From contig NZ_CP014168.1 in NCBI RefSeq assembly GCF_001717955.1, positions 1,302,001 to 1,366,000 of the forward strand: a stretch of 64,000 nt of DNA, read 5' to 3'. This DNA comes from Sphingomonas panacis. GTDB lineage: Bacteria; Pseudomonadota; Alphaproteobacteria; Sphingomonadales; Sphingomonadaceae. Positions 1 through 9,878 of the stretch are shown here, one piece after another (position 1 is the stretch's first letter; every line of letters begins with the position of its first letter). A model generated the notes under the pieces. It saw only the letters and a list, made by a program, of their open reading frames with translations, ran no database searches and was not told the DNA's origin. Position numbers and translations under genes: made by a program.

Positions 1-1
1 G

Positions 2-499
2 GGCGGCGGCTTCGGCGTGTTCCTGCTGGCGATGCCGGGGCCGCTCGACGACCGCCGTACCGATGCGATCGTCGTGCCGACCGGGGGCGCCGGGCGGATC
101 GATCGCGGTCTGGCGTTGCTCCAGCGCCACGCCGCCAAGCGGCTGCTGGTGACCGGGGTCGCGCCCGAGGTACGGCCGATCGAGCTCGCGGTCGAATATC
201 GCGTGCCCGCATCGCTGATGGCGTGCTGCGTCGATCTCGGCCACGAGGCGGTCGATACGCGCTCCAACGCCGACGAGACGTCGCAGTGGCTGCACGAGCA
301 TGGCTATCGTACGGTGCGGCTGGTGACCTCGAACTGGCACCTGCCGCGTGCGCGGCTCGAACTGGTCCATGCCACCGGCGACGACATCATCGTCTATGGC
401 GACGGCGTGGCGAGCAAGCCGCGCTTCCTGACGCTGCTCGCCGAATACAACAAGCTGATCGTGCGGTGGGTGGCGCTGACGCTGGGAGTGGGCGCGTGA
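2..499 (+). CDS. YdcF family (DUF218) protein, 5'-truncated by the window edge
   Basis: The reading frame is already open at the window edge, and the first in-frame GTG (17) lies inside a hydrophobic stretch ending FLLAMPGP, so the true N-terminus, probably a membrane anchor, lies outside. The body matches the YdcF/DUF218 fold: an AIVVPTGG strand-turn near the start, then a VTSNWHLPRA segment carrying the family's conserved histidine and arginine. YdcF/SanA/ElyC-type proteins are linked to envelope or peptidoglycan precursor homeostasis, but no reaction can be assigned here. The stop overlaps the plsC start (GTGA), so the two genes are probably co-translated. Confidence 0.8.
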   Translation, partial: GGGFGVFLLAMPGPLDDRRTDAIVVPTGGAGRIDRGLALLQRHAAKRLLVTGVAPEVRPIELAVEYRVPASLMACCVDLGHEAVDTRSNADETSQWLHEHGYRTVRLVTSNWHLPRARLELVHATGDDIIVYGDGVASKPRFLTLLAEYNKLIVRWVALTLGVGA

Positions 500-1185
500 T
501 CGGTTTGCGGAATCTGGCGTTCGCCATCGTGTTCTACGGCGGATCGGTGCCGTTCGTGCTGATGTCGCCGGTGGCGGCGCTGTTCGGGCAGGGCGCGTTG
601 CTCGGCTTCGCGCGCGGCTGGATCGGGTTCCATCGCTGGGCGGCGCGCGCGCTGCTCGGCATCGAGACGCGCGTCGAGGGCGATCCCCACCTCGCCACGC
701 CCGCGCTGTACGCCGCCAAGCACCAGTCGATGTACGAGACGCTCGAACTCAGCCGAATCCTCAACCGCCCGGCGATCGTGATGAAGCAGGAACTCGCCGA
801 CATCCCGGTGTGGGGCTGGGCGGCGCGGCGCTACGGCGTGATCGTGGTCGATCGCGAGGCATCGGCGGGCGCGCTCAGGCGGATGCTGCGCGAGGCGAAG
901 GTGGCGCTCGACGCTGGCCGCTCGATCGTGATCTTCCCCGAAGGCACCCGCGTCGCGCCGGGCGAGCAGCCGCCGCTCAAGGCTGGGTTCGCCGGCCTAT
1001 ACCAGATGCTCAAGCTGCCGGTGGTGCCGGTCGCACTCGACAGCGGGGTCGTGTGGCCTCGGCATGGCCCGAAGCGCCCCGGCGTGGTGACGATCCGCTT
1101 CGGCGAAGCGATCCCGCCGGGCCTGCCGCGCAAGGAGGCCGAGGCGCTGGTGCATGCGGCGATCAATGCGCTGGAAAGGGCCTGA
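496..1185 (+). CDS. plsC: 1-acyl-sn-glycerol-3-phosphate acyltransferase (PlsC family)
   Basis: Predicted to transfer an acyl group to lysophosphatidic acid, giving phosphatidic acid at the inner membrane. The 229-aa product has a hydrophobic N-terminal segment (about residues 8-35), the acyltransferase box KHQSMYE with His76, and the substrate-binding FPEGTR at 147-152. The usual HX4D box is HX4E here (Glu81). The start is the GTG overlapping the stop of the YdcF-like gene. A longer in-frame extension from 223 would lie wholly inside the upstream gene in another frame and was rejected. The overlap suggests a shared envelope-biogenesis transcript. Confidence 0.9.
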   Translation: MIGLRNLAFAIVFYGGSVPFVLMSPVAALFGQGALLGFARGWIGFHRWAARALLGIETRVEGDPHLATPALYAAKHQSMYETLELSRILNRPAIVMKQELADIPVWGWAARRYGVIVVDREASAGALRRMLREAKVALDAGRSIVIFPEGTRVAPGEQPPLKAGFAGLYQMLKLPVVPVALDSGVVWPRHGPKRPGVVTIRFGEAIPPGLPRKEAEALVHAAINALERA

Positions 1186-1542
1186 GCGCTTGGCGGAAGA
1201 TGGCTAAGGTTGTCCATCGGAAGCGCGGTGCGGGGCGTGTCACTTTTGGGGCGAACGGGCAGGCGGGCGCGCCCGTTGCGCGTGGCGAAACGGAGCGGGC
1301 TTGGGTGGCGCTGACGGTTTCAAAGAGCGTGCGCGGGATTATGCCATTGGCCCCGCATGTAGGACAGGTTCAACGGTAGTATTGGCGAATGGCGAACGGG
1401 AATTAGATGCCATTCCCTCATGGTGATAGGACGGCACGACGACTCGCAATATGCCTGCCCACGGTTACGAGTCGCCAACGCCCTTGCCGGCCGTTCTTGC
1501 CGCGTTCATCCGGCACGGACTAGGCGCGCGGCGACGGAACAT
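1186..1542. other. 357-base intergenic stretch with no convincing gene
   Basis: It separates plsC from the lipoprotein gene. A 59-codon open frame starts at 1200, but its third-position composition is unlike its neighbours and it has no properly spaced ribosome binding site. A short G+C palindrome sits around 1258-1280. There is no RNA gene or known repeat that I can recognise. It probably carries the lipoprotein promoter. Confidence 0.5.
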
Positions 1543-2388
1543 ATGGGCGAGACGATGACATTGCGTGCGATCCTTGGCCGGGGCGTGCTGGCCGGATGGG
1601 TTCTGGGCATGGCCGGCTGCGCCACGCCGCCGGTGAAGCCACCGCCGGTTGTCGCGACGGTGCCGCCACCCCCTCCGCAGATGCCGGCGGGTGGCTATAT
1701 CGGCATGAAGATTCCGCACAAACTGGCGGACGGCACGTACGTCACGCCCAACATCGCCAACACCGATCAGGCCGCAGTGTGGCATCTGCGCAATGCCCTG
1801 AATGTCGCTGCGCTCGGTTGCGATCACGCGGGCGGCGGAATCGTCGAACCTTATAACGCATGGCTCACGACGCATGCCGCCGTGCTCGATCATTACCTTC
1901 AGGCCTATCGTCACGAATGGCAAGCCACCGGCTGGTGGGACTGGGAGCGGGTTTACGACAACAACCAGACGCGGATCTACAATTTCTACAGTCAGCCGAC
2001 GATGCGGGCGGCCTTTTGCGCGGTGGCGCGCGGGGAGATCGCGCAGGTCGGTCAGGTTGCGGATGCCGATCTGCCAGCCTTCGCCCGGAAGGCCCTGCTG
2101 CGGCTCGACAAGCCGTTCGTCGATTTCTACGCGGCTTTCGACGCCTGGCGCGATTATTATGAGCCGGCCCCGCCGCCGGTTGTAAGAACCATCGATACCC
2201 CCATCGCAGTGGCAACGCCGGCTCCGGTCGCGACGCTGGACGGCAATGCCCCGGTTACGCTCGGCACCATGCCGCTCTCGGCGCCCACGCCTGGCGATAC
2301 CCCGGTCGCAAGTGCCACTCCGTCACCTCAGGCGACCGGCTCCGCGCCGCTCGCGGGTGTCGTCCCGCCGGCAGCGACGGCCCCCTAG
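1543..2388 (+). CDS. Putative lipoprotein of unknown function
   Basis: I do not recognise the family. The N-terminus is a lipoprotein signal: a short charged start, a hydrophobic run (AGWVLGM) and a lipobox-like MAGC with Cys26, so it is probably membrane-anchored in the periplasm. After a proline-rich linker (about residues 29-48), a core of about 160 residues is rich in Trp and Tyr. The last 65 residues are a low-complexity Ala/Pro/Thr tail, such as often spans or touches the cell wall. The ATG at 1543 has an upstream ACGGAA at reasonable distance; ATG 1555 is the alternative start and leaves the signal peptide intact. The gene stands alone. Confidence 0.7.
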   Translation: MGETMTLRAILGRGVLAGWVLGMAGCATPPVKPPPVVATVPPPPPQMPAGGYIGMKIPHKLADGTYVTPNIANTDQAAVWHLRNALNVAALGCDHAGGGIVEPYNAWLTTHAAVLDHYLQAYRHEWQATGWWDWERVYDNNQTRIYNFYSQPTMRAAFCAVARGEIAQVGQVADADLPAFARKALLRLDKPFVDFYAAFDAWRDYYEPAPPPVVRTIDTPIAVATPAPVATLDGNAPVTLGTMPLSAPTPGDTPVASATPSPQATGSAPLAGVVPPAATAP

Positions 2389-2605
2389 CGCAGATCGCCC
2401 TTCAGCGAAGGTCCCGCTGAGATTCCGCTGAACCGTCCCGGGGTCGCCGGCGGCCTTTGGATGTGAGGCAGCCTGACATATCCATAGTGCCCGTGATGCC
2501 AAAGGAGCGACACCGGCGAAACGCAATGACGGTGGCGCTGGCCCAAATGCCCCTCCCACCGCGCGGCGCAATCCCCGTCGCCCTCACCCTTCCGCCGACT
2601 GCGTC

Positions 2606-2642
2606 GGCTCCCTCCCTCTCCCGCTGGGAGAGGGAGGGAGCC
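2606..2642 (-). terminator. Long perfect hairpin just after rlmE
   Basis: A 17-bp perfect stem with a 3-nt loop (GCT) is built from CTCCCTCTCCC and its complement. It touches the rlmE stop codon and lies about 220 bases beyond the convergent lipoprotein gene. There is no clear T-tract, so it may act as a transcript-stabilising hairpin or as a terminator. Confidence 0.55.
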
Positions 2643-3322
2643 TACTCCGTCTCCGCCGTCACCCGCCCCTTGAAGCCTTGCGCCACCACATACCATTCGG
2701 ACGATCCCTTGCGGCTCGCCGGGGGCTTGGCGTGTTTGACGCTGGTGAAGTTGCGCTTCAGCTCCGCGACCAGCGCCGAATCGGCGCCGCCCGCGAACAC
2801 CTTGCCGATGAAGCCGCCGCCGGGTTCGAGCACATCGACCGCGAAGGCCACCGCCGCCTCGACCAGCGCCATCGTGCGCAGCGCGTCGGTCTGCGGGTGG
2901 CCGACGGTGTTGGCGGCCATGTCCGACAGGACGAGATCGGGCGCGCCGCCCAGTTCCGCGATCAGCCGGTCGGGCGCGGCATCGTCCATGAAATCCATTT
3001 GCAGCAGGATGACGCCGTCGATCGGATCGACCGGCAGCAGATCGATGCCGACCACGCTCGCCTTGGGGGTCTGCCGCCGCACCACCTGCGCCCAGCCGCC
3101 CGGCGCGACGCCGAGATCGACGACGCGGCGCACGCCTTTCAGGAAACCGAACCGCTCGTCGAGTTCGCTCAGCTTGTACGCGGCGCGGCTGCGAAAGCCT
3201 TCCGCCTTGGCGCGCTTCACATACGGATCGTTGAGCTGGCGTTCGAGCCAGCGCGTCGATTGCGCGGTGCGCTTGCGCGCGGTTTTGACGCGGGTACGCA
3301 GGCCGCCGCCATCGCGGCTCAT
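2642..3322 (-). CDS. rlmE: 23S rRNA (uridine2552-2'-O)-methyltransferase RlmE
   Basis: SAM-dependent methylation of the 2'-oxygen of U2552 in the 23S rRNA A-loop, a late step of 50S maturation. The FtsJ/RrmJ fold is clear: SAM loop [11 protein letters not shown] (67-77) and the catalytic Lys-Asp-Lys-Glu tetrad at about K50 (RSRAAYK), D134 (LSDMAAN), K174 (GKVF) and E209 (SSEWYVV). At 226 aa it is slightly longer than the E. coli enzyme (209 aa) because of a basic N-terminal extension. It lies 10 nt downstream of the Ppx/GppA gene, so the two probably form an operon. Confidence 0.95.
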   Translation of the reverse strand: MSRDGGGLRTRVKTARKRTAQSTRWLERQLNDPYVKRAKAEGFRSRAAYKLSELDERFGFLKGVRRVVDLGVAPGGWAQVVRRQTPKASVVGIDLLPVDPIDGVILLQMDFMDDAAPDRLIAELGGAPDLVLSDMAANTVGHPQTDALRTMALVEAAVAFAVDVLEPGGGFIGKVFAGGADSALVAELKRNFTSVKHAKPPASRKGSSEWYVVAQGFKGRVTAETE

Positions 3323-3332
3323 CGGAAGTGGC

Positions 3333-4370
3333 TCAAAAGACTGGTCCGTTCATGAGGCGGCGGAGGATGCCTTCGCGGATGCCGCGATCGGCCACGCCGA
3401 GTCGCTCCGCAGGCCAGAGGTCGAGGATGGTTTCGAGGATTGCGCAGCCCGCCACGACCAGATCGGCACGTTCGTTGCCGATGCACGGCAGTTGCGCGCG
3501 CTCGGCGAGGCTCATCCGCGAGAGGTCGCGGCTGATCCTGCGCATCGACGCGGCGGGCACGATCAGCCCGTCGACCGCGGCGCGGTCATAATGCGAGAGT
3601 TCGAGATGGACGCTGGCGAGCGTCGTCACCGTGCCGCTGGTGCCGAGCAGCCGGGGCCGATCGACGCGGGGCAGGCGGCGCGCGAAGCCGGCGAAGCTCT
3701 CCGCCACCGCCGCGCGCATCCGCGCATAGGCGGCGAGGCGGCCGTCGGCACCATCCCCGTGGCCGAGGCTCTCGGTCAGCGAGACGACGCCCCACGGCGC
3801 GCTGTGCCAATCGAGCACCACCGGGTTGGGGCCGCGCGTATCGACCAGCACGAGTTCGGTCGAGCCGCCGCCGATATCGAACACCAGCGCCGGCCCGTCG
3901 CCGGGTTCGATCAGCGCATGGCAGCCGAGCACGGCCAGCCGCGCCTCCTCCTCGGCGGTGATGATGTCGAGGTGGATGCCGGTTTCGGCATAGGCGCGCG
4001 CGATGAAATCGGCGCCGTTGGCGGCACGCCGGCACGCCTCCGTCGCGACCGCGCGCGACAGCGTCACGTTGCGGCGGCGCAATTTGTCCGAACAGATCCG
4101 CAGCGCGGCGACGGTACGCTCGATCGCGGCGTCGCTGAGCCGCCCCGACGAGGCGAGCCCTTCGCCGAGCCGCACGATTCGCGAAAACGCATCGATCACC
4201 GCGAAACCGGTGCCCTGCGGCCGCACGATCAGCAGCCGGCAATTGTTGGTGCCGAGATCGAGCGCGGCATAATGGCGCGTCCCGGGCCATTGCGAACGCG
4301 CCTCCTTCGGAGCCGGACGGGCGGGAGACTGCTCCCGCCGATGCGGCATTCTGGGCGACTGATCCCCCAT
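3333..4370 (-). CDS. Ppx/GppA family phosphatase (exopolyphosphatase / pppGpp phosphohydrolase)
   Basis: Expected to hydrolyse polyphosphate and/or pppGpp; sequence alone does not separate the two. The actin-like ATPase fold shows phosphate loop 1 [12 protein letters not shown] (about 36-47), an acidic stretch [10 protein letters not shown] where the family's catalytic glutamate lies, and phosphate loop 2 [14 protein letters not shown]. At 345 aa it is the short, two-domain form without the C-terminal HD-like domain of E. coli Ppx, as in many alphaproteobacteria. The first 30 residues are basic and low-complexity, so the real start may be further in. First gene of a two-gene unit with rlmE. 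Confidence 0.88.
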   Translation of the reverse strand: MGDQSPRMPHRREQSPARPAPKEARSQWPGTRHYAALDLGTNNCRLLIVRPQGTGFAVIDAFSRIVRLGEGLASSGRLSDAAIERTVAALRICSDKLRRRNVTLSRAVATEACRRAANGADFIARAYAETGIHLDIITAEEEARLAVLGCHALIEPGDGPALVFDIGGGSTELVLVDTRGPNPVVLDWHSAPWGVVSLTESLGHGDGADGRLAAYARMRAAVAESFAGFARRLPRVDRPRLLGTSGTVTTLASVHLELSHYDRAAVDGLIVPAASMRRISRDLSRMSLAERAQLPCIGNERADLVVAGCAILETILDLWPAERLGVADRGIREGILRRLMNGPVF

Positions 4371-4531
4371 GCCGTCAACTCACTCTCTAACCATCTGCCG
4401 TTGCGACGTGCCGGAATGGCCCGCGCCCGGTGCTTGGATGGCACGCTACCGCAGGCAGGCGGATGCGGCAAGCCGGTGACGCGATCGGTTGACAGCCCCG
4501 CGCGTGCCACCTAAGGGGCCAGTCCGCGCGT

Positions 4532-4605
4532 TGCCCCGTCGTCTAAAGGTAAGACTACGGACTCTGACTCCGTTAATTGAGGTTCGAATCCTCACGGGGC
4601 ATCCA
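4532..4605 (+). tRNA. tRNA-Gln (anticodon CUG)
   Basis: The 7-bp acceptor stem TGCCCCG pairs with CGGGGCA, and the anticodon loop CTCTGAC gives CTG at 4564-4566. The T-arm GAGGTTCGAATCCTC is canonical and the 3' CCA is encoded. The D-arm is of the GTCTAAAGGTAAGAC type. Confidence 0.97.
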
Positions 4606-4657
4606 GCGGCCTTCCGAACCATAGCATTCGCCGCCGTTCGGCGATCCGCCCCGGCGG

Positions 4658-4987
4658 TTACAGCGTCCAGTCATCCCGTTCGTCGTGCGAGTGTCTCGGC
4701 TCCGGCCGGGTCGCATCCTCTTCCGCCGCAAGCGCGGGGTGCTCGGCGAAATCGCCGTTGAGCGCTTCGTCGATCATCGCGCGCCAGACATCGGTCGCGA
4801 CCTCGGCATGGATCGCCGGCTCGTCGCCGGGCACGAGTTCGGCGCCAGCCTCGGCCATGCCCGCGCCGGGCTCGCGCATGGCGTTCAGGAGCGCCACCGC
4901 CGCATCGCGCGTGGCCTCGGGACGTCCCGTTGCCGAGGAGAGCTCTTGAAGCGTGCGCGTGACGCGCTGAAGCATGGTTTCGGTCAT
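4658..4987 (-). CDS. Small acidic hypothetical protein (109 aa)
   Basis: Not recognised. The product is acidic and predicted mostly alpha-helical (TRTLQEL, AAVALLNAMRE, DVWRAMIDEAL), with a charged, histidine-containing tail ending DDWTL. There is no signal peptide or membrane segment, so it is probably cytoplasmic. Codon use fits a real gene on this strand, while the overlapping plus-strand frame looks like a shadow. It is flanked by tRNA-Gln and a divergent small ORF. Confidence 0.6.
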   Translation of the reverse strand: MTETMLQRVTRTLQELSSATGRPEATRDAAVALLNAMREPGAGMAEAGAELVPGDEPAIHAEVATDVWRAMIDEALNGDFAEHPALAAEEDATRPEPRHSHDERDDWTL

Positions 4988-5077
4988 GTCGGCGGTTTAG
5001 CATGGGCGCGGGTGGCGCCAAACAGGGTGATCGAAAAAGAGATCCTCACGCGCCGCCGGCCGGCGTATTCCAGCGTC

Positions 5078-5335
5078 ATGGCAAAGAAGCGCTACCTCAC
5101 CGCGACGATGCCCGACGGCTATGTGAAGACGATCGGGCCGACGGCAACGCCGTTCACGCATTATTGGCGAATCGTCGCCGAGCTCGAAAACGGCCGGACC
5201 GAGGTGTTCTGGGGGCACGCCAAGTCGCTCCGGGAAGCGACCGGCAAGCGCGCGGCGACCAGGGAGGCCGCCGCGCAGCGCGGCTGGCGCAGCTATCGGT
5301 TCGAGATCGCCGAGCTGACCGAGACGACGGGCTGA
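5078..5335 (+). CDS. Small basic hypothetical protein (85 aa)
   Basis: Not recognised. The start ATG gives MAKKRYLTATMPDGYVKTIG; an open frame runs further upstream but only as a shadow of the divergent gene. The sequence suggests a small beta-rich domain (YWRIVAELENGRTEVFWG) followed by a basic helix of repeated Ala-Thr-Arg composition. A degenerate dispersed repeat follows its stop. Confidence 0.6.
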   Translation: MAKKRYLTATMPDGYVKTIGPTATPFTHYWRIVAELENGRTEVFWGHAKSLREATGKRAATREAAAQRGWRSYRFEIAELTETTG

Positions 5336-5347
5336 CTCCCGTCGCTC

Positions 5348-5405
5348 CGTTCGTGCCGAAAGCACATGCCCGGAGCGTCACGCTTGTGGCACGCCCTTCG
5401 AACGG
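5348..5405. repeat. Dispersed palindromic repeat, family A (degenerate copy)
   Basis: Outer arms CCGTTCG and CTTCGAACGG enclose the inner GCACATGCC / GGCACGCCC pair. It has lost the CTGAGCTTGTCGAAG segments seen in full copies of family A (for example at 52563). It lies between a small ORF and the 3' end of thrS. Confidence 0.6.
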
Positions 5406-5424
5406 AGCTGTAATCGGCCTCGGA

Positions 5425-7425
5425 TCAGCGCAGGTCGGGCGGGGTCGCCTCCGCCGTCAGCCGGGCGATCACGTCGTCGAGCCTCAGCACCTCCTGCCGC
5501 GCGCCTTCTCCGAGCGGGCGTAGCGCGACCGTACCTTCTTCGGCCTCGCGCTTGCCGACCACCAAGAGGTTGGGCACCTTCGCGAGGCTGTGTTCGCGCA
5601 CCTTGTAGTTGATCTTCTCGTTGCGCAGATCGGTCTCGACGCGAAGCCCCGCGGCCTTGAGCTTGCGCGCGACCTCGGTCGCATAGCCGTCCGCGTCCGA
5701 CACGATCGTCGCCACCACCGCCTGCACCGGCGCGAGCCAGAGCGGGAAGCGGCCGGCGTGGTGTTCGATGAGGATGCCGATGAAGCGCTCGAACGTGCCG
5801 AGGATCGCGCGGTGGAGCATCACCGGGCGATGGCGCTCGCCGTCGTCACCGACATAGCTCGCGTCGAGCCGTTCGGGCAGCACGCGGTCCGACTGGATCG
5901 TGCCGACCTGCCAGGTCCGCCCAATCGCGTCGGTGAGGTGGAATTCGAGCTTGGGGGCGTAGAACGCGCCTTCGCCGGGCAGTTCCTCGAACTTCGCCTT
6001 GATCGCATGGCTCAGGTCCGATTGCAGCACCGCCTCGCGCAGTTCCTGCTCGGCCTTGTCCCACATCGCATCGTCGCCGAAGCGCTTGTCGGGGCGAAGC
6101 GCGAGCTTGACCGCATAATCCTCGAAGCCGAGATCGCGGTACACGCTGTCGAGCAGCTCGCAGAAGCTGCGCACCTCGGCGATCAACTGGTCCTCGCGCA
6201 CGAAGATATGCGCGTCGTCCTGGGTGAACTGGCGAACGCGCATGATGCCGTGGAGCGCGCCGTGCGGCTCGTTGCGGTGGCAGCAGCCGAATTCGGCCAT
6301 TCGGATCGGCAGGTCGCGGTAGGATTTGATGCCCTGGCGGAAGATCAGCACGTGCGCCGGGCAGTTCATCGGCTTCAACGCCATCAGATCGGCCTTGCCC
6401 GACAGGATCGGGCCTTCCTCCTCGGCGTTGGGGATTTCGTCGGGCACCACGAACATGTTCTCGCGGTACTTGCCCCAATGGCCCGACTGCTCCCACTGGC
6501 GCGCGTCCATCAACTGCGGCGTCTTGACCTCGGCATAGCCGGCGGCGTCGAGCCGGCGGCGCATGTACGCCTCGAGCGCACGCCACAGCACGAAGCCCTT
6601 GGGATGCCAGAACACCGAGCCCTGCGCCTCGCTCTGGAGGTGGAACAGGTCCATGTCCTGGCCGATGCGGCGGTGGTCGCGCTTGGCGGCTTCCTCCAGC
6701 CGCGTGAGATGCTCGGCAAGCTGCTTCTTGTTGAGCCAGCCGGTGCCGTAGATGCGGCTCAGCATCGCGTTGTTCTGGTCGCCGCGCCAGTATGCGCCCG
6801 AGACGCGAGTCAGCTTGAACGCGTCGGGATCGAGCTTGCCCGTCGAGGCGAGGTGGGGGCCGCGGCACATGTCGAGCCAGTCGCCGCCCGACCAATAGAC
6901 CGTCAGCGGCTCGTCACCCGGGAGTTCGGCGGCCCATTCGGCCTTGAACGTCTCGCCCTGTTCGCGCCAGCGCGCGATCAGCGCCTCGCGCTCCCACACT
7001 TCGCGCTTCAGAGGCTTGTCGGCGCGGATGATGGCGCGCATCGCCTCTTCGATGGCGGGCAGGTCTTCTTCGGTGAAGGGGCGGTCTTTCGGCGCGAAAT
7101 CGTAATAGAAGCCGTCGTCGGTGGACGGGCCGAAGGTGATCTGCGTGCCGGGGAAGAGCTGCTGCACGGCTTCGGCGAGGATGTGCGCGTAATCGTGGCG
7201 CGCCAGTTCGAGCGCGTCGGCCTCGTCGCGCGTCGTCACCAGCGCGAGCTGCGAATCCTGCTCGAACGGGCGCGTGATGTCGCGCAGCTCGCCGTCGACG
7301 CGCGCGCCGATCGCGGCCTTGGCGAGACCCGGCCCGATCGCCGCGGCGATGTCCGCCGGGGTGGTCCCCGGGGCTACCTCACGGACGGAACCGTCGGGCA
7401 GCGTGATGCGGAACATATCGGACAT
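5425..7425 (-). CDS. thrS: Threonyl-tRNA synthetase
   Basis: Class II synthetase charging tRNA-Thr in the cytoplasm. At 666 aa it is close to E. coli ThrS (642). An N-terminal TGS domain ([13 protein letters not shown]) is followed by the editing domain with [11 protein letters not shown], then the catalytic core with MNCPAH (zinc cysteine), the motif 2 region [13 protein letters not shown] and the tail [13 protein letters not shown] of the anticodon-binding domain. The chosen ATG (MSDMFRI) leaves the TGS domain complete; the frame is open 44 codons further up without any conserved sequence. The 91-nt leader to ldcA contains an AT-rich TATATAG block (7478-7484 complement) that could belong to a promoter. 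Confidence 0.97.
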   Translation of the reverse strand: MSDMFRITLPDGSVREVAPGTTPADIAAAIGPGLAKAAIGARVDGELRDITRPFEQDSQLALVTTRDEADALELARHDYAHILAEAVQQLFPGTQITFGPSTDDGFYYDFAPKDRPFTEEDLPAIEEAMRAIIRADKPLKREVWEREALIARWREQGETFKAEWAAELPGDEPLTVYWSGGDWLDMCRGPHLASTGKLDPDAFKLTRVSGAYWRGDQNNAMLSRIYGTGWLNKKQLAEHLTRLEEAAKRDHRRIGQDMDLFHLQSEAQGSVFWHPKGFVLWRALEAYMRRRLDAAGYAEVKTPQLMDARQWEQSGHWGKYRENMFVVPDEIPNAEEEGPILSGKADLMALKPMNCPAHVLIFRQGIKSYRDLPIRMAEFGCCHRNEPHGALHGIMRVRQFTQDDAHIFVREDQLIAEVRSFCELLDSVYRDLGFEDYAVKLALRPDKRFGDDAMWDKAEQELREAVLQSDLSHAIKAKFEELPGEGAFYAPKLEFHLTDAIGRTWQVGTIQSDRVLPERLDASYVGDDGERHRPVMLHRAILGTFERFIGILIEHHAGRFPLWLAPVQAVVATIVSDADGYATEVARKLKAAGLRVETDLRNEKINYKVREHSLAKVPNLLVVGKREAEEGTVALRPLGEGARQEVLRLDDVIARLTAEATPPDLR

Positions 7426-7516
7426 GCAGGGTTCGCTTGGTCTAGGGACAGGAAGGCGCCGCTTATGCGGGCTTGGGCTATATAGGCAAGGTTTGAGCGA
7501 CTCGCCATCCAACGGT

Positions 7517-8335
7517 TTAGACGACCCCGAACGGCACCACCTTGTTGTCAGCGTCATGCGCGATGTCGGCGCGGCCGAGATAGGGCACGCCCATCTCGCC
7601 GCACCAGCGCGCGATCATCTGCTCGGGCGTTTCGCCGAACTCGGGCACGTTGGGCTGCACGTCGGTGACGCGGCCGAGCCGGATGCCGGCGATGCCCTTC
7701 AACTGAGTCGCGTGGGCGATCTGCGAGAGCATGCGGTCGATCCGGTAGAGCGGTTCGGAGACTTCCTCGATCATCAGCACATGATCGGTGAGGTCGGGCA
7801 GCCAGGGCGTGCCGATCAGCGCACTCAGGATCGAGAGATTGAAGGCGGCGGCGGGGCGGCCGTCGAGGCTCGGTTCGAGGCCGGCGCGATCACCGCGCAC
7901 CAGCCAGGCGAGCGAGCGCATCACGTCATGCGCCTGATCGTCCTTGCGGCTCACCTCGGAGGGCATCGGGCCGTGTGCGGGGCGGCCGATCCGCCGGGCG
8001 TAGAGCGCGGCGAGCAGGAAGCCCATGTCCGAATAGCCGAGATACTGTTTGTGCGCAGCCGCCGGGGCGAGCTGCGGCATCACACTATGGAGGATGCGGT
8101 TCGAGCCATAGCCGCCGCGTGCGAACCAGATCGCGTCGAAGGCGGGATCGTTGGCGAATTCGAGGAAAGCGGCGGCGCGCACCGCGTCGCTGCCGGCGAA
8201 ATGGCCGTCCTCGACGAAGCATTGCGGGTGGAAGACGATCTCGACCTCGGGGAAGGTGATCGCCGCGAGCGCCTTCACGCGGGGTTCGACGATCGGATCG
8301 ATCGGGCGCGCGGGCGCGCAGACTGCAATTTTCAT
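7517..8335 (-). CDS. ldcA: Murein tetrapeptide LD-carboxypeptidase (peptidase S66)
   Basis: Removes the terminal D-Ala from cytoplasmic murein tetrapeptides during peptidoglycan recycling. The S66 serine sits in [11 protein letters not shown] (Ser78), and the later [18 protein letters not shown] and [12 protein letters not shown] segments correspond to the glutamate and histidine regions of the Ser-His-Glu triad. At 272 aa it is somewhat shorter than E. coli LdcA (304). The start [11 protein letters not shown] places the first beta strand at the N-terminus. It is divergent from mpl, another recycling enzyme, across a repeat-containing spacer of about 120 bases. Confidence 0.9.
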   Translation of the reverse strand: MKIAVCAPARPIDPIVEPRVKALAAITFPEVEIVFHPQCFVEDGHFAGSDAVRAAAFLEFANDPAFDAIWFARGGYGSNRILHSVMPQLAPAAAHKQYLGYSDMGFLLAALYARRIGRPAHGPMPSEVSRKDDQAHDVMRSLAWLVRGDRAGLEPSLDGRPAAAFNLSILSALIGTPWLPDLTDHVLMIEEVSEPLYRIDRMLSQIAHATQLKGIAGIRLGRVTDVQPNVPEFGETPEQMIARWCGEMGVPYLGRADIAHDADNKVVPFGVV

Positions 8336-8345
8336 CACTACCTTC

Positions 8346-8414
8346 CGTTCGCCCCGAGCGTAGTCGAGGGGCAAGCGCGGCGCATGGTGTCTCGACTGCG
8401 CTCGACACGAACGG
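8346..8414. repeat. Dispersed palindromic repeat, family A
   Basis: It begins CGTTCGCCCCGAGCGTAGTC and ends with the complementary CGACTGCGCTCGACACGAACGG. It fills most of the divergent spacer between ldcA and mpl and starts 10 bases from the ldcA start codon. Confidence 0.8.
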
Positions 8415-8457
8415 TCGAGGTTGCTCCGGCCCGCTAAAATCCCGATAGCGTGATGCC

Positions 8458-9858
8458 ATGCACTCCACCAAGCCCTACTTCTTCGTCGGTATCGGCGGCA
8501 GCGGGATGATGCCGCTTGCGATGATCCTCGCCGGGCGGGGGCAGCGCGTGTCGGGGTCGGACCGCGCGCTCGATCAGGCGCGGTTGCCCGCCAAGTTCGC
8601 GGCACTCCGCGCGCTCGGCATCGATCTGTTTGCGCAGGACGGCAGCGGCATCACCTCGCCCGAACAGATCGTCGTCGCCTCGGCCGCGATCGAATCGACC
8701 GTCGCGGATATCGTCGCGGCGGACTCGGTCGGCGCGCAGCGGCTGAGCCGTGCGCAATTGCTCGCCGACCTGTTCAACGCGAGTACGCTTCCGATCGGCG
8801 TCGCCGGGACCAGCGGCAAATCGACCGTCACCGGCATGATCGGCTGGATTCTGCACGCGTGCCGCCGCGACCCGACGGTGATGAACGGCGCGGTGATGAA
8901 GAATTTCGTGGCGCCGCAAGCCCCGTTCGCGAGCGCGCTGGTCGGCGGCGGAGACGCCTTCGTCAGCGAGGTCGACGAGAGCGACGGCTCGATCGCGCTC
9001 TACCGGCCCCGAATCGCGGTGCTCAACAACGTCAGCCTCGATCACAAATCGATCGAGGAATTGCGCACGTTGTTCGGCGATTTCGCGCGCGGCGCCGAGA
9101 CGGTGATCCTCAACATCGGCGATGCCGAGACGGCGGCGCTGGCCAAATCGCTCGCCACGCCGCCGATCACCTTCGCGGTGGAGGGCGTGGCCGATCTGGT
9201 CGCGGAGAATCTCGCGCCCGAGCCATTCGCCTGTTCGTTCGATCTGGTCGCGGGCGGGGTGCGGCATCCGGTGCGCCTTGCGGTGCCGGGGCGGCACAAT
9301 GTCTCAAACGCACTCGCCGCGATCGGCGCGGCGCGCGCGGCGGGGGTGCCGCTCGCCGAGGCGATCGAGGCGATCGAGGGGTTCGTCGGGCTCAAGCGCC
9401 GCTTCGAGCTGGTCGGCGAGGCCGGCGGCGTGTCGGTGATTGACGATTTCGGGCACAATCCCGACAAGATCGCCGCGACGCTCGACACGCTCCATGCCTT
9501 TGCGGGGCGGTTGCTGGTGCTGTTCCAGCCGCACGGCTACGGCCCGCTCAAGGTGATGCGGCACGAACTGGTCGCGATGTTCCGTGAGAAACTCGCGCCG
9601 GACGATCTGCTCGTGCTGCCTGATCCGGTCTATCAGGGTGGCACGGTGACGCGCGCAGTGACGAGCGCCGATCTGATTGCCGATATCGGCGGGCGCGCGC
9701 GCCATATCGCCGACCGCGCCGATGCCGCCGCCGCGCTGGTGGCGGAGGCGCGGCCCGGCGACCGCATCGTCGTGATGGGCGCACGCGACGACACGCTGAG
9801 CCAGCTCGCCGCCGACATGCTGACGCACATCGCCCGCAAGGACGTTTCTCCCGCCTGA
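8458..9858 (+). CDS. mpl: Mpl-type Mur ligase (UDP-MurNAc : tripeptide ligase)
   Basis: ATP-dependent ligase predicted to join recycled L-Ala-gamma-D-Glu-meso-DAP tripeptide to UDP-MurNAc. It has the N-terminal MurC-type Rossmann start [11 protein letters not shown]-loop GTSGKST (117-123), a central [11 protein letters not shown] segment and a C-terminal domain with [10 protein letters not shown]. MurC is the main alternative, but the spaced GHNP motif, the length (466 aa) and the neighbouring LD-carboxypeptidase favour Mpl. It is followed after 20 nt by a DUF6356-like gene. Confidence 0.82.
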   Translation: MHSTKPYFFVGIGGSGMMPLAMILAGRGQRVSGSDRALDQARLPAKFAALRALGIDLFAQDGSGITSPEQIVVASAAIESTVADIVAADSVGAQRLSRAQLLADLFNASTLPIGVAGTSGKSTVTGMIGWILHACRRDPTVMNGAVMKNFVAPQAPFASALVGGGDAFVSEVDESDGSIALYRPRIAVLNNVSLDHKSIEELRTLFGDFARGAETVILNIGDAETAALAKSLATPPITFAVEGVADLVAENLAPEPFACSFDLVAGGVRHPVRLAVPGRHNVSNALAAIGAARAAGVPLAEAIEAIEGFVGLKRRFELVGEAGGVSVIDDFGHNPDKIAATLDTLHAFAGRLLVLFQPHGYGPLKVMRHELVAMFREKLAPDDLLVLPDPVYQGGTVTRAVTSADLIADIGGRARHIADRADAAAALVAEARPGDRIVVMGARDDTLSQLAADMLTHIARKDVSPA

Positions 9859-9878
9859 GCGGAGACAAGGAGACCGCC

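Noticed and set aside
1200..1379. 59-codon ORF downstream of plsC
   Set aside because: Third-position base use is unlike neighbouring genes, ribosome binding site spacing is poor and the product shows no recognisable pattern.
2457..4514. A 685-codon open frame on the plus strand over rlmE and ppx/gppA
   Set aside because: It is antisense to two clearly conserved genes, has low-complexity Arg/Ser/Ala composition and no recognisable domain; it results from high GC content.
5590..7485. A 631-codon frame antisense to thrS
   Set aside because: It mirrors the codon pattern of thrS and encodes an improbable Arg/Ala/Leu-rich protein without domains.
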